Below the pieces are notes generated by a model, which saw nothing but the letters and a program-made list of their open reading frames with translations, was not told the origin of the DNA and ran no database searches. A program made the position numbers and the translations under genes. Shown piece after piece: positions 35,658 through 48,171 of a stretch of DNA of 64,000 bases; the first letter of the stretch is position 1; the number at the start of each line of letters is the position of its first letter. Source of the stretch: Paramarasmius palmivorus (lineage: Eukaryota; Basidiomycota; Agaricomycetes; Agaricales; Marasmiaceae); contig JAYKXP010000008.1 in the NCBI GenBank assembly GCA_037176845.1, positions 558,001-622,000 on the forward strand, given 5' to 3'.

Positions 35658-36820
35658 TTATGTATACAATGTTCGTTCGAGTGACCTACTGTACAACCTT
35701 AAGGTTCTTCCTCTTTCAAATCTGAACACCACTTTCCGTCTCTCGAGGCGACCTTCTTCGGGTATGGGTTCGATAACCACCTCACCAGTCATGCCAACAA
35801 ATCCATCCAACTCATCCTCGCACCAGACTCGGAAAGTGACTTCATCTTTTTGGTGAGCATGTATCGACAACGGTCGGCCCACAACCAGAGGGTTTCTCGC
35901 TCGATACTCAAATTTCCTAATCTTGGCATGAGGTTGGTGATACGTGATGTTCTCGAGGAGAATCAGAGCAGTTAGTGGGCCATGAACGAGACGTTCTAAA
36001 GTACATTGAGTTCGCCGTCTGAATTGAGAAGAAATAACCTCACCTGAGTACCCCTCATGATGTGCATAGTCTTTATCCAAGTGGATATGATGCGCATTCC
36101 ATGTCAGCGCCGAAAAGCGAAAGAGTGTGGTCAAGGTTGGTGTATAGCTGAACGAGAAATCCTTCTCAGTAGGTATGTCCTTGACTGGTAGGTCAATGTA
36201 GCAGGCTCTCCGGCACTCAGATCCAACACGTACCTTCTCGGGACCGCTTCTTGCCTGAGGCTCGAAAGATAACGTGGCTCCTCTCTTCAACCACAGACGG
36301 ATGCGCCTTCCCAATCATGGTGTATTCAATCTTCTTGTTGACGAAGAGCATCGGATTTCCTTTCTCAAACCCCTTCTTCTCCACCGAATCCACCGACCAG
36401 GTAGCTGTCGCTTTTTCTCCCACACGAAGAGGATCCTTTGGATTCCATACAATTTTTCCACCAGCCCACATCCTTCGCGTAAATGGTTCAGGAGGGCAGA
36501 AGTCACCTCAGTACCATCAGGCCGAAGTTGGTTTTCGGGTGCCAGTGGATGGAAGAACGCCATATGATGACCATATCCCAGAGTTCTGGACAGTCTTGGA
36601 TATCGAAATGGTTTCGTGACACCATTGCGAGTGGGCAGGGTGATGTAGAGATCAGCTACACGCTCCGGGTGCAAGGTGTCTTGCAGGACGGTATGTTTGG
36701 GAGACGCAATCCATTCATCTAGTTCACTGAGATTCTGGCTTGTAAGAGATGATAATCGACGCCGACAGTTCACGGGCGAACAGGGAAGTGCAAAGGAGCA
36801 CCTCGTCTGAGGGCATGCAT
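35658..36820 (-). CDS. HTD2: Mitochondrial hydroxyacyl-thioester dehydratase type 2-like (HTD2, MaoC/hot-dog)
   Basis: The minus-strand product begins with a basic presequence-like MHALRRGAPLHFPVRP and CRRRLSSLTSQNL. It continues TLGYGHHMAFFHPLAPENQL, RMWAGGKIVWNPKDPLRVGE, and FVNKKIEYTMIG, then the hot-dog hydratase region FSALTWNAHHIHLDKDYAHH with LVHGPLTALILLENI. This matches fungal HTD2/mesaconyl-CoA-hydratase-like proteins, which dehydrate 3-hydroxyacyl-ACP in mitochondrial fatty-acid synthesis. The His-containing HIHLDKDY and the HGP motif are the expected active-site region. Frames change near 36768 (one missing base) and again around 36470 and 36210-36320, where small introns or base errors are not resolved. 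Reasonably sure of family; the exact substrate is inferred. Confidence 0.82.
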
Positions 36821-37014
36821 GGTGGTCTAGAAAGAACCGGGGTCTGCGTGCCGAATAACCGGTTGAACCAACTCTAAAAACTATTAGGCGCTCGTAGTAT
36901 ACAATGCATGCTAAATGAAGACCCCAGTCCATAAATAAAGGGATACACAAGATGTAGATGCGAGGAGAATGACAAGGGTATACAGTTTATATTGCAAAAA
37001 GGTGAAAAGAGAAA

Positions 37015-38871
37015 TCATTCCTTTTGCTTCTCAAAGTCTGCTGCATAGCAACCGTACGGACTGAGAAGGGTAGCAAGTTTAGGAATAACCTCGACGTGAA
37101 ATTCTTCAAACGGATAGCGCTCTCCGTCAATAGAGAGGCACCCCTTCGTCGATAATGGTCGAACCCGATACGCGTGAGCCTTGAATGTATTGAACCTAGG
37201 AGCAAGATGAAAGTTGCTTCTGATATGATGCTCAAACCCACTCACATCATCCCGCCAGTAGATGCCTCCACTGGGCCCTGCGTCCAAGCCCGCAATGGTG
37301 TTTGCTCGTGTCCCCTGTCGTACGTCGATACTCAACCCGAGTCGATATCCTAATCTGAAAACTCACCTTTCCCTGGACGAGTATGTCAATGAGGCCATCG
37401 TCAGGTAATGAGACAGGGAAAGCCATAAAGTCCCTTCAAGATCATGAGGTCATGAGTACACCAATGCACAGGAGAGCATACCTTCCGACGTAAGGACCTT
37501 GCCCAGCGTAAATGAAGAGTGCTGGCTGATCCAATGTTGTCCAGCCGTCAGTATCAGTGTGTGAGTACTGGGGCCGGGAAGCTCCATATCTTCCATATCG
37601 TCAGGAGGGGGTAAGAATTCTGGTCTAGTGCTTGCGCGACGGGTTTTGAGGGTGTCAAACATCTTGGTCTTGCTGTTCTCTGCAGCTTTATAGGATAGCT
37701 CAACAGCGCAAGACTTGAACTTGATAACTAGAGTACAGACGAGATGAGAGGTGGCGTTGGGTGAGAATTGAACTGACTCACGTCCTCTGAGAAAGCCGTA
37801 AATGAAACGAGAATCGCCCATCCAACGCAGATGTTCCGTCCCCAGATCCAAATCCGCCATTAGCCCAAGTGCTTGCGACATGAACGATAGAGACGTTTGT
37901 CCATTTTGCGTGATAGTGAATACGTCAATGCTCATGGGTTTGCCTTTTACTGCATTGAGAGCAGCGGCTACTGGGTTGAAGCCGTCCTAAAGAGGTTAAT
38001 GATCAAAAACAGAGACCAAGGCGACCAACTTGTCGTACCTCAATACCCAAGAGGTTCAAGGACAGGCCATTTCCTGACCCCGCAGGAATCGGTGCAACAG
38101 GAATAGCTAGGGCCTTTCGTGGTTTTGCATGCTTTCCGAATCCATTTAATACTTCGTGGACAAGACCATCACCGGAGACCGTGAGCAATGCGTCGAATTC
38201 GTCAAGAGGAAGATTTTTCGCGATTTTGTGTGCATCACCATTCCCTTTGGTGTCTGGTAATGTTATACATGAGGATACCGAAACCTCCAAAAGATGGAAA
38301 TGACACGTACATACAACGTCCAGGGAACAACCAGCTGCAAGTAATATGGGCTCGACTGACTTCTTGAACATGGGCACGGCTTTTCCCTAATGAACGTACA
38401 TGAATACTTGTTTCGGATTTTATGGTTGGATATACGGACAACACCACCGTTGGGATTGACGAGGACTTTTAGACGTCTATTCCGTTTCACACCTAAGAAA
38501 CCAAAGAATAAGTTCTCTTTGGAGAGTTCTCTCATATAGTACTCACCGTCATAGGCCTTTTCCATCAAAGTGGTGCAGAATTCAGCTGCCCCATCCTCCG
38601 AGCTCTTGACATGTCCCTTCTCCTCAACGAACGCGAGCAGTTTCTTCTTTCGTGCCGCGTACTTCAACTCCAGGCTCTTTGAATCCTTGTCGAAGACAGC
38701 CGAGATGACATTGTACAGCGGTATACGTTGAGCTTGTTTGTTGACTGAAATTGGGAGGATGAGAACCCGTGTCTTGGATGAATGGATGTAGAACTTGCCA
38801 GTGATCACGAGAGACTCCTCCTGCACCGAATACTGTTTGGGCTTCCCTTTAACATCTACCTCGACTTCCAT
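37015..38871 (-). CDS. Sphingoid long-chain-base kinase (diacylglycerol-kinase fold)
   Basis: ATP-dependent kinase making long-chain-base 1-phosphates (LCB4/LCB5, sphingosine kinase). The N-terminal regulatory part (MEVEVDVKGKPKQYSVQEES) is followed by the nucleotide-binding RRLKVLVNPNGG at about 38450 and the glycine-rich catalytic loop LLTVSGDGLVHEVLNGFGKH. IPVAPIPAGSGNGLSLNLLG follows, all on the minus strand. The C-terminal half contains QALGLMADLDLGTEHLRWMGD, GLIDILVQGK and LSIDGERYPFEEFHVEVIPK, as in this family. The catalytic loop has SGDG where many members have GGDG. Exons span introns near 38390-38450, 38255-38310, 37985-38040 and others. It probably sits at Golgi/endosome membranes. 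Confidence 0.9.
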
Positions 38872-39189
38872 GGCCTACTTCGACGTCAAAAAGGAAGAAA
38901 TGGCTTGAAACGACTGTGAGAAGCAGGGGTATCAGCACTCGACCCAGCAACCGCAGTTCCCAAGCGCTGGTCGGGTATTCGGCTAAAGGTAAGCACATTT
39001 GTTTTCCACTCAAACATTTCATCTTCTCCTCATCGTTGCTTGTCCGAACTTCTCGCTGGTAAGAAGAGTCAGATACTAGTCAGACCTCCCAGAAGTTTTA
39101 TAAATAGGTATCGTACGGTCCCGGTATTCGAATCGTACCACATTCCATCGTTTTTGGAGCTATCGAGTCATATCATAACTGGCTCATAG
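38872..39189. promoter_or_regulatory. Divergent promoter, LCB kinase / methyltransferase
   Basis: 318 bases between divergent genes. TATAAATA at 39099-39106 is well placed for the plus-strand methyltransferase (start 39190 or 39276). Confidence 0.5.
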
Positions 39190-40320
39190 ATGCGGCATAT
39201 GGTGCCATATAAATGGACCGTACTCAGCGTTCTCAGGCATTATCCTCGCACTTATCTCAACCTCAACACTCGTACGATGTCTACTGTTCATAACATTGCT
39301 GCCAAAGGTTTTGGAGAAGGCACTAACAGCCTTTATGATCGGCAAGTGTCACTCACCCGACGTTTTAAGGATTTCAAACTTATCAAACGTAGAGCAAGGC
39401 CGTCCTACCAACCTGCTGCGCTATCTCACATCCGTGCAGCCACTAAATCTGCCCCGCCTTTCAAAATACTTGAGTAAACATACCTACTCATCTAGGCGAA
39501 ATGAAACTTCTTATCGGCTTTGTAGAGTTGGCGCAGGCACCGGAATCTTTACCAGAGCATTGCTCGCCCATCCCGAATGGACCAAGGACATCAAGGAATT
39601 GACTGCTGTTGAACCAAGCCCCGGAATGCGGGACGTTTTTGCTCAGTCGGTCAAGGACGACCGAGTCTCCGTTCGCGAGGGCACCTTCGATACCACCGGA
39701 GTTGAAAGTGGATGGGCTGATATTGTCGTTATCGCACAGGTGACACCTCAGTTTCTTATCCAGGATATCAGACGTTCAGACCTCAACTCCGCAGGCTTTC
39801 CACTGGTGTCCCGATTATGACCATGCTGTTCAAGAATTTGCTCGTGTGCTGAAGCCTGATGGATTTGTTGTCTTCATTTGGAACTTGGAAGATAGGTGAA
39901 GTGGTTGAACCATTACTTCCAGACTCTGCTCTGATGTTCAGGTGCTTTGCGACTTTCAAGAGATGCCGCCCCTTGGGTAGCCCAGCTTCGTGATCGTATC
40001 GAGCGGCATGAAAATGGCACACCACAATTCCGACTCAACCTCTGGCGCCAGGCATTCGATACCCCTTCATACAAAGCATCTTTACCCCTCCAGAAGAGAG
40101 GACCTGGGCCTATGATATCCCAACCACAGAAGAGCTTACGGTTGACCGAGCCTGCTCCAAGAGCTATATTGCTGTGTTGCCTGAGAATGAGAAGAACAGC
40201 GTCATTCAAGACGTCCGGGCAATCTTGGAGCGTGGAGAGGGCAAGACATGGATAGATGAAGCCCAAGGAGTATTCAACTACCCTTACCGAACCTTGTGTA
40301 TCATCTCTCGCAAGAAATAA
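39190..40320 (+). CDS. Class I SAM-dependent methyltransferase (CRG1/UbiE-like)
   Basis: MSTVHNIAAKGFGEGTNSLYD and RARPSYQPAALSHI lead into motif I VGAGTGIFTRALLAHPEW, then TAVEPSPGMRDVF, ADIVVIAQAFHWCPDYDHAV, ARVLKPDGFVVFIWNLEDR, and the end FNYPYRTLCIISRKK. This is the fungal Methyltransf_11 group that includes yeast CRG1/TMT1-like enzymes; the substrate is unknown. An upstream in-frame Met at 39190 adds a basic, Tyr/Arg-rich leader (MRHMVPYKWTVLSVLRHYPR) that could target mitochondria; otherwise it starts at 39276. Intron 39352-39392 uses a GC donor (GCAAGT). A frame slip near 40083 (one T missing) separates KASFTPPEERTWAYDIP from the frame before it. Confidence 0.82.
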
Positions 40321-40720
40321 TCGACTCGGCTGGCTTCCGACGCCTGTAGATTACACGAATAGTCGTAGAAATAAGGAATATTTGCGCTTTTGAAAATTAA
40401 TCTTTGCAGTGTTGTGCTTTGAGCAGTGAAATATTCTTAGCTGTGAGGTTAGTTTGTCTTGACGTGTCTAACGCGAGGCCCCAGCGAACGCGTTGACGCG
40501 CCGTGTCACGCCTCCAGTTTGTTGAGCGGTGTCATCTTTCGTGAGAAAATTTGGAAGTGCTGCACATATATAAGCCTGGCACCCGCGCCGCGACTCGTCG
40601 TTCTTCTCTCTCTTCCACCACCATCACCCCACCACCCTTTTCTCGGTGTGTAACTTGAACCAAATGATTTGATATGCTTATACTGATATCATATTGTGTT
40701 TGTGCTTCAAGATAAACCCA
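40321..40720 (+). promoter_or_regulatory. H2B copy 2 promoter and leader
   Basis: TATATAA at 40567-40573 and a CT-rich initiator region (about 40600-40645) precede a candidate 5' UTR intron. No coding sequence seen. Confidence 0.5.
40646..40711 (+). other. 5' UTR intron of H2B copy 2
   Basis: Donor GTGTGT at 40646, internal CTGAT-type branch region, acceptor TGCTTCAAG ending at 40711. It leaves a 9-base leader piece (ATAAACCCA) before the ATG, mirroring the leader intron of H2B copy 1. Confidence 0.55.
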
Positions 40721-41377
<657 letters not shown>

Positions 41378-41713
41378 ATGCTGGAAGTCGAAGCAGTCGT
41401 GTATATCCTCACTTCTATTTTGTTGTATCATCTTATGTTCTCTTTCTGCCCCGTGTATTATCGTTATTGCTTGGGAATTTATTATACATGCTTCGTAACG
41501 CACCAGACTTGCTGCAAAACATCTTGGCCTCCTACTCGCCTCCTGGAAGATGTCGATGAGTTTTAAGCTGTGAACGTCCTGATGCCTGCAGCTAGCACTT
41601 GGGCCCTTGAGAACATGAGAGGCAACAGCACGTTGAACTCGAAGCACCTGAAGCTGACGTAATACACGCGACACTGTCGTTCTGAAAGAAACGAAAAGTT
41701 GAACTCGGCCGTC
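41378..41713. other. Intergenic between H2B copy 2 and NUP133
   Basis: 336 bases holding the H2B 3' UTR and NUP133 leader. No gene or repeat seen. Confidence 0.35.
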
Positions 41714-44700
41714 ATGGCTACATTTTCACCTTCGCCTGCGCCCCGGCGTTCTTCTCGCCTCAGGCAACCTCCAACCTCTCCGCCACGACGACTACGCCCG
41801 GGAAACACGTCTTCAAGACTAGGAACTCCACTTCGCGGAAATGTTAACGATTCTCTGGGTTCAGTAATGGACGTGGATGAGATTACTTCAGTCACCTCCG
41901 AGCAGACACCACGAAGATTTACCACCGAGCATCTCTTTGCAAAATCCGAGCAGCTTTCCGTATCTTTCTACACGGATTTACCAGTGGAAGTGTCGCAGAT
42001 TCTGAGGAATGCAGGTACGGATGTCGCGTTGTTTTCCCTATCCATATCGTTGACTTTCAGATGAAAGATTTCTTGAGGGAACTTTATTCTGGAGAGATTG
42101 ACACAGTCACTGGGTTTGCGTTGATCACTTCAGCACAAACGTGTTATGTCTGGCAGCACGCTCTTGTTCGTCCTCATTTTTACTCTCACGGCGTTTGAGA
42201 ACTGACCGATTTGTTCAAAGGCTTTGAAAGGAATACCAACTTGCTACATTTTCCCGTGTCCATGGGACTATAATCAAACGGATCCACCTTTCCATTGTCT
42301 TGTACCTCATGGAGCAGGGAGAGAGCCAGGTCTAATCCTACTGTCTACTACAGGAGAAATTCGTTTTTGGGATAGTATTGGCATTGGTCTGGCAGGAGGA
42401 GATAGATACACCACCACACACCTGGGTCTTACCTCTGAAGAACTTGTGACATACCTTATTCGGGTCGATGTGCGTCTGCTCTTCTTTCATTCGAGGTCTA
42501 GAATTGACGGTTTGGACACTCACAGCAACAAACATATGTCGCTTCTACAACATCCGGCTCCCTTTTCCGACTAGTATTGACCTCGACAGGAGGAAAATAT
42601 CATATCGCATCACACCTCTTCTCGAAACCTTCCCAGCACCTGTCCCTTAGCCGTTTAATTCCCTCGATATTCTCTTCGGCATCCACGACATCGAGCACCT
42701 CACAAATCAACTTGGAACCCGGTAACGTTAGCTCGATAGCTCTGGGCGCCACTACGGTTGAAGGAGGTCGAGAGATTTGGGCATTGGTTGATTCACGCGT
42801 GCAAAAATGGGATATGAAGTTAGATGGTTGGGAGGAGGTTGTGTTTGATGAAGATATCGGTGACACAATCCGAGATGCTGTGAGGAAAACATTCGGTGAC
42901 GCGGTTGAGAAAGATGACGCGAAGATGGACCTTGAGCTCGTTGACGTTGCTATTGACGGGTAAGTGTGTTGTTTATCATTCTATATTTCTCGTCAACGGA
43001 GACACAGGGCCCATAAACTTGTCGTGTTGGTTTCGTACGCTGCGAAAGAACAAGATGACATCATGGCGATGGACGTTGGCGGTATACGACGAATATACTC
43101 CCTGGTACAACTGTCGCTGATAGGTGACATATTCAAAATCGAAAGTGTTAGAGGTATACCCTACCAAAGCGTACGTCCACATTCACGTAAACTAGTGGAC
43201 TAGTGGTTTGGCTGATATCCTCCATTAGACTTCGTCTTCCGGTGCACCTATGCATCCTCGACTTCAGCTGCTCCCAGACGGTCTCCTTGTGAGCATTCAG
43301 TTCGGTGATGCTGTAGCTCTCTGTGCAAGAGGTAAGTCAGCTATGATAACCCGCACTGAAAGCTTACCGAACATCATCCAGAGTCGGACTACCAGGAGCG
43401 TCTCGAACTCAAGTCCGCGACAGACCGTACCTTTGGAGTTGGTGTCATGCAGTCAGAAAGTGTAGTTTTGGTCCTCACTTCGGCTACGATGATGAAAGTG
43501 AACGTCAACATTGACAGAGTATTGACGTTTGATCCAGAGTGAGTTTTCACCCCCTCAACCCCTTCAATGCCTGCTCATTTGGTCTAGAAATGGCCGTGCC
43601 GACTTGATCAAGTCTATCATGACACAGGCTATTTTGTATGGGTCCTTGCCAAATGTGAGGAATCAATCGTACATGTATCGATGGGGCCAACTAACCTGTT
43701 CATAGAATCCTCTGCATTTTAGCTTCCCTCCCGACTTGGACGAAGAAAGTTTGATGCAAGGAGCGGAACAGCTCAGCCAAGCTATCCTAGAATCCGGTAC
43801 ATCTCATTTCTATATGGCAGCGTATCTAAGTTCTCACTCATCCACCTCCAGACCCACAACTCGTGCGGATGAGTCAAGATCTAACTTCCCAACTCAAAGG
43901 CCGCATCGAAAGGCTTAATTGGCTGATCCAGTTCATCAACGACAACTTGGTGCTTGTCAAGGTAATCATGCACTCTGTTGGCCTTTAACTAGACTAAATG
44001 TCGATTCATAGATGTCGCAAACCTGCCGCCAAAAACTCCTAGGGGACGCGGAGAAACTCCATGCAGCATTGAGCTTGTGGTTGGAGCACAACAAACTTCT
44101 TGCGTATGCTCTCCGTCTTTTGACTTGACCGTCCATTAATACAGACTACAGGAGCGCACCCACGCATAGCGTACTCAACGATGCCGTCTATGAGTACATG
44201 ACAAGTCGGGGTGAAGCTCAACAGGAAGATTACATGAGAGCCTTCTTCCGTGAACATGTCGGTGCCATTGGCCTCCTGGTTCAAAGAATCCCGGATATCA
44301 CATTGAATGCCGCTCAAGGGTCGGGAAGGGGAGTTGCGGATCTTCTCCCAGAAGCAAATAATGTCGTTTTGGTAAGGTGATATTCTCTTCTTTTCCCTGG
44401 CAAACATCCAACCATCTTTTCGAAGACCGTCTTGAATGCCGCTCTACAACACCGTGAATACAACCTCGCTCCCTATGGCATCGAGCTTCCCATGAAACAA
44501 CCTTGGACAAGCGATCAGGCAATAATCGATGGCGTGTTGGCGCTGTTTGACACATCCACCAGAGTTATCGAGCAGGCACCTGAAAGGGCCACCGTCAGTG
44601 CTGACGACTTGTCGAAACTTGCCACCATTCTCTTCTCTTGTATTCAAGAGAGGCTGCATTGGCTTGAAGGGTATGTGCTCAAGGTAACTATGATAAGCAT

Positions 44701-46340
44701 AGGGATACTCACCGATAACATAGATCTAGCACCGACAACGGATACCAGCGTGAATTTGGCGAGTTGAAGAGTAAATTCGACCTTCTCCGCCCGGAAGTTT
44801 TGGAGACCTTACGTGCGTCCTTTCACATTCCACTTGGGCTACGCCAGTTGACACACTCTACTCTATAGGTAGGAACGGTCAAGCAGACACTGCCTTCTAT
44901 CTCGCGGAACGTTACCGTGATTTCAGTTCTCTTGCTGCCCTATGCCATCGAGATACCGTTTTCCCTCCGGAAGAAAATCCGAATGCTGCTCGGATTCAGA
45001 CCTATATTGACCACTTCAAGGAAGAGTTTACCACTGAATTGTATAGGTGGTACATTCAACATGGTAAGGTAGCTCTTACAATGTCTCAAACTCGTGCTAA
45101 TCGTTTTGTAGGCGAACTACGAGTCATGTTCGCCCAGCAGCCCTCCCACAACGAGTACCTCGACAAGTACTTTGCAGAGCATCCCAACCCTGCTATCTCA
45201 TGGATACATGACCTTGGTAACCGAAGACATGAAGAGGCAGCTACTGCTCTCCTCAAAGTCGCCACGCTAGAAACGAATCTTGAGACAAAACAAGTATGTA
45301 TTTCGGTCCAACTGTCTTCAGGCATTTGCTGACACTGCCCAGCTCATGTTAAGTATCGGAAAGTTGTCGCAGCTGGCACACCTACAAGAGTCAGAAGATG
45401 CTGAAGACTCGGGATTACTTGACGGTGAGCACCTATGGGATCGTTCAAGTCATATATGCCTAACTTTACCCTAGCTTTCCATGACGACCTTGACTTTGTC
45501 AGTGTACACGAGGCCTTGCTCGACGAGTTCAAGGCAGTACTCGAGAAGCTTCGTGGAAAGCGATCTCTCGACACACAGGTCGACATCATTATCAATGAGC
45601 GGGCATCTACTTTATCAGACAGGCCCGAGTTGGCACATGTAAGGCTTCCTTTCGATAAATTCCAAACGCAAACCCTTGACCCAATTGCTCCTCATCAGAT
45701 ATTCAAAAACCTGGTCCGCAACCTCCTTCAAGGGAAAAGTCTATCGATGGAGGATGCTGTGGATGTATTGACATTAAAGGACAACTACGATACAGTACAA
45801 GATTACTCCACGGCACTTCATCTTCTCGCCAGATGTCAGGTAGGCGATCGTTTACCTTCTGAATATGGTTGAATTGCTCAGATAGCCCAACAGCTTCCTG
45901 AAGCCCGAAAAATATCGGCGTTCCGAACGGTGTGGCGACGGATCTATATTCACGATGAGTACGTATGTCATATCCTTGTCATACTTGAGTTGCTGACCGG
46001 AAGTTCTAGTTGGGACGCCATACGTCGTACTACGGGTGTGACGGATGCAGAATTGACCAAGCGGTTCAAGGATACTGCACTGTATAACACCTTGCTCGAG
46101 ATCTTACCCAGGGAGCACGAGCAGGAAGGATACGAGACTGTACCGGACGTGGCACTCATCATCCCTACTGCTGAGGAAATTGCTTCTCGGTGGCCCGGGA
46201 TGCCGCAAGACCGGATCGAGAGGTTAATTCAGGACTATAACCTTGAATGCGACAAACTAGGAGATTTGGATCTCAATGACGTGTATCATCGGATTCGGGA
46301 GTTGGCTGCTGAGGAGATTGAGTGGAATCATAGTGGGTAG
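41714..46340 (+). CDS. NUP133: Nucleoporin NUP133
   Basis: Scaffold protein of the Y-complex of the nuclear pore. Starts MATFSPSPAPRRSSRLRQPP with a disordered, basic Pro-rich N-terminus. The N-terminal beta-propeller follows: TDLPVEVSQILRNA, YSGEIDTVTGFALITSAQTC, TGEIRFWDSIGIGLAGG. From about 43.7 kb a long alpha-helical stack runs to the end, with helices such as ALQHREYNLAPYGIELP, FYLAERYRDFSSLAALCH, EYLDKYFAEHPNPAISWIHD, and the conserved AFRTVWRRIYIHDDWDAI. Roughly fifteen exons join and I saw no definite frame break, in contrast to neighbours. Total length of about 1,200 residues fits the family. Confidence 0.88.
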
Positions 46341-46400
46341 ATTAGGCCGGGGTGGTAAAAGTACAGTATAATATATGTCACTGTATGTGTAGAATCTGCT

Positions 46401-47001
46401 TCATGACATGCCAACCATCTTGGCTAAACCACTTTTGAACCGGTCGACTTTCGCTCGTGCAGCCAAAATGATGACTTCAGTGTTTTTGGCGCGGTATAGT
46501 CGGTCGTATTCGTCCAGACGGGGTTTTTCTTGCATGAGCCATTGTTTGTAGAATTCGGAGAGGGCATGTTCCTTGTCTATAGCTGAAGCTGAGGAAGGAA
46601 GGCTCTCCAAGACGGCTTTTTTGCCGCCTTCGAAGCGGAGGTTGCTCTGAGAGAATTGAAATGTTAGTTGAATGACTGCGAGGCAATATAGCAATATAGG
46701 CACGTACATCAAGCCAGAAATTATGATTCAATTCATCCAACTGCTTCCTCTGTAGTTTCCAATGCAGCTCATTGGCACTTTCATTCCTGGTAGGTTCCGG
46801 GTCGAATTCGGCGAGAGAGTAAGGGTGGTATAAGAGTGAAGGTGGAGGTGGAGTTGGAACGTCGTCGTATATTACAGGACGAATGTTGGAGATTGGGTCT
46901 GGAGGACCTATAAGGTCTCTAGAGACTCTACTTGAAGCGTGTAACAGTCGATGTGACCGCGCGAGTAGCGGACGTGATGGTGGTACGAGTGCAAGAAGCA
47001 T
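46401..47001 (-). CDS. COA8: COA8/APOPT-family mitochondrial protein
   Basis: Minus-strand start MLLALVPPSRPLLARSHRLL is a basic amphipathic mitochondrial presequence. IGPPDPISNIRPVIYDDVPT is the family's opening motif, followed by WKLQRKQLDELNHNFWLD and, after an intron (about 46650-46708), SNLRFEGGKKAVLESL, FYKQWLMQEKPRLDEYDRLY, and RAKNTEVIILAARAKVDRF. Members are matrix/inner-membrane proteins that help cytochrome c oxidase assembly and protect it from oxidative stress (COA8 in animals). Length of about 180 residues fits. The fungal role is inferred from the family. Confidence 0.82.
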
Positions 47002-47164
47002 CACAGGTTTCCAGGCAGAGTCCACTTGAATACATATCTGAATACCGCTAGTATGTATGTATGGCGAAATTACAGCGCAGGACGTCTCTAATAGTCCCAA
47101 TCAACATCCGACGCGAAGCTACGTGTCTACAGGAAACCAGTACTTTTCCCCTTCAAAGTAACGC

Positions 47165-47960
47165 TCAAGAGAAGATTTTCCATAACCCCTTCTTCATCTC
47201 GCTCCTTGTGGGCAGACCTAGATCTTCGACAATGTCATCCAAGAAACCAGCTTTGCCGGGCGGGGTTGGTGTTGAAGGTGTTGAAGAGGTGACTTCCTCT
47301 GAGGGAGTTAGGTCATTCGTGTCCAAAAGGTTATGGGTGAGTCCTCCTTGAAGTGTCTCGGCACCTGCGACGACAACAAGCTTGGGTAGCTGTTCTTCTG
47401 TGCTTGTAGGCTCTGGCTGTTCTACTTTTGCCGATGAATCCCATAAATCCGGAACGATAGGCTAATGAACTGGTTAGCGATTCGGAAAGAATCGGAGTTT
47501 ATGCTGAGAACTCACAATTTGAATGGGAGGTTCTGGCTCATCATAGGCAGCATCCGGTATTATAACGTGAAATTTGTATGGAGCAGTAGGTGCAGCTTCG
47601 GGTGGTACACCAGGTGCAATGCCTTCCGGTGCTTGTGACACTTCTGCAGCAACAGCCTCAGGAGCTACAGCACTTGACGAGAGATTCTTTTCATGTTCCC
47701 TGATGCGATGAATGAGGCTTGTTTTGTTCCCTGAACTTGAACAGTTTCAAAAAAAGACAATAAGAGAGAAGAGTAAGGGTCACATACGATGACAGACCGC
47801 GAGACCTTGCTTCCTTCTTGAGGTCTGCGACTGTGAACTGTTCCAAGGGACGATTCAAGAGAACTGAAGAGACGAAATTGCGGTGAAGAATGGGACGATG
47901 AAGAGAACGGCTACTGCTAGCAGCAGTGCGAACAGAGCAGCGAACAAGATTCTGCAGCAT
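47165..47960 (-). CDS. Mitochondrial SAP-domain protein (AIM34-like)
   Basis: Presequence MLQNLVRCSVRTAASSSRSL, then RPLEQFTVADLKKEARSRGL, and after an intron SGNKTSLIHRIREHEKN, which together make a SAP helix-extension-helix motif. The middle is Pro/Ala-rich and disordered (KFHVIIPDAAYDEPEPPIQI). The end DDIVEDLGLPTRSEMKKGLW closes at TGA 47165. An N-terminal SAP with a mitochondrial leader recalls yeast Aim34; a role in mitochondrial inheritance or nucleoid contact is only inferred. An intron near 47465-47515 joins the middle to the end. The C-terminal frame was chosen over competing frames because it alone stays open. Confidence 0.65.
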
Positions 47961-48171
47961 GACGGGGCAAGGGAAAAAATTGAATTAGCGCGTGACGTGA
48001 TTATCGATTCGAGCGGGTTGCCTCATGTGGACCTCGTTCTTGAACTTGTCCGATTCGAGGATTATGACTCTTTGCCGCTTCTGACAGCTTTATCAACTGT
48101 CCCGTCCTCATAGAAATGCTCTTGTCTCCTACGTAGGTCTCTCATCTTCTCTCTACTTTTTTTCTCAAAAA

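Noticed and set aside
39110..39160. tRNA-like TTCGAATC box
   Set aside because: No seven-base-loop T arm or cloverleaf can be drawn; it lies in the methyltransferase promoter and leader.
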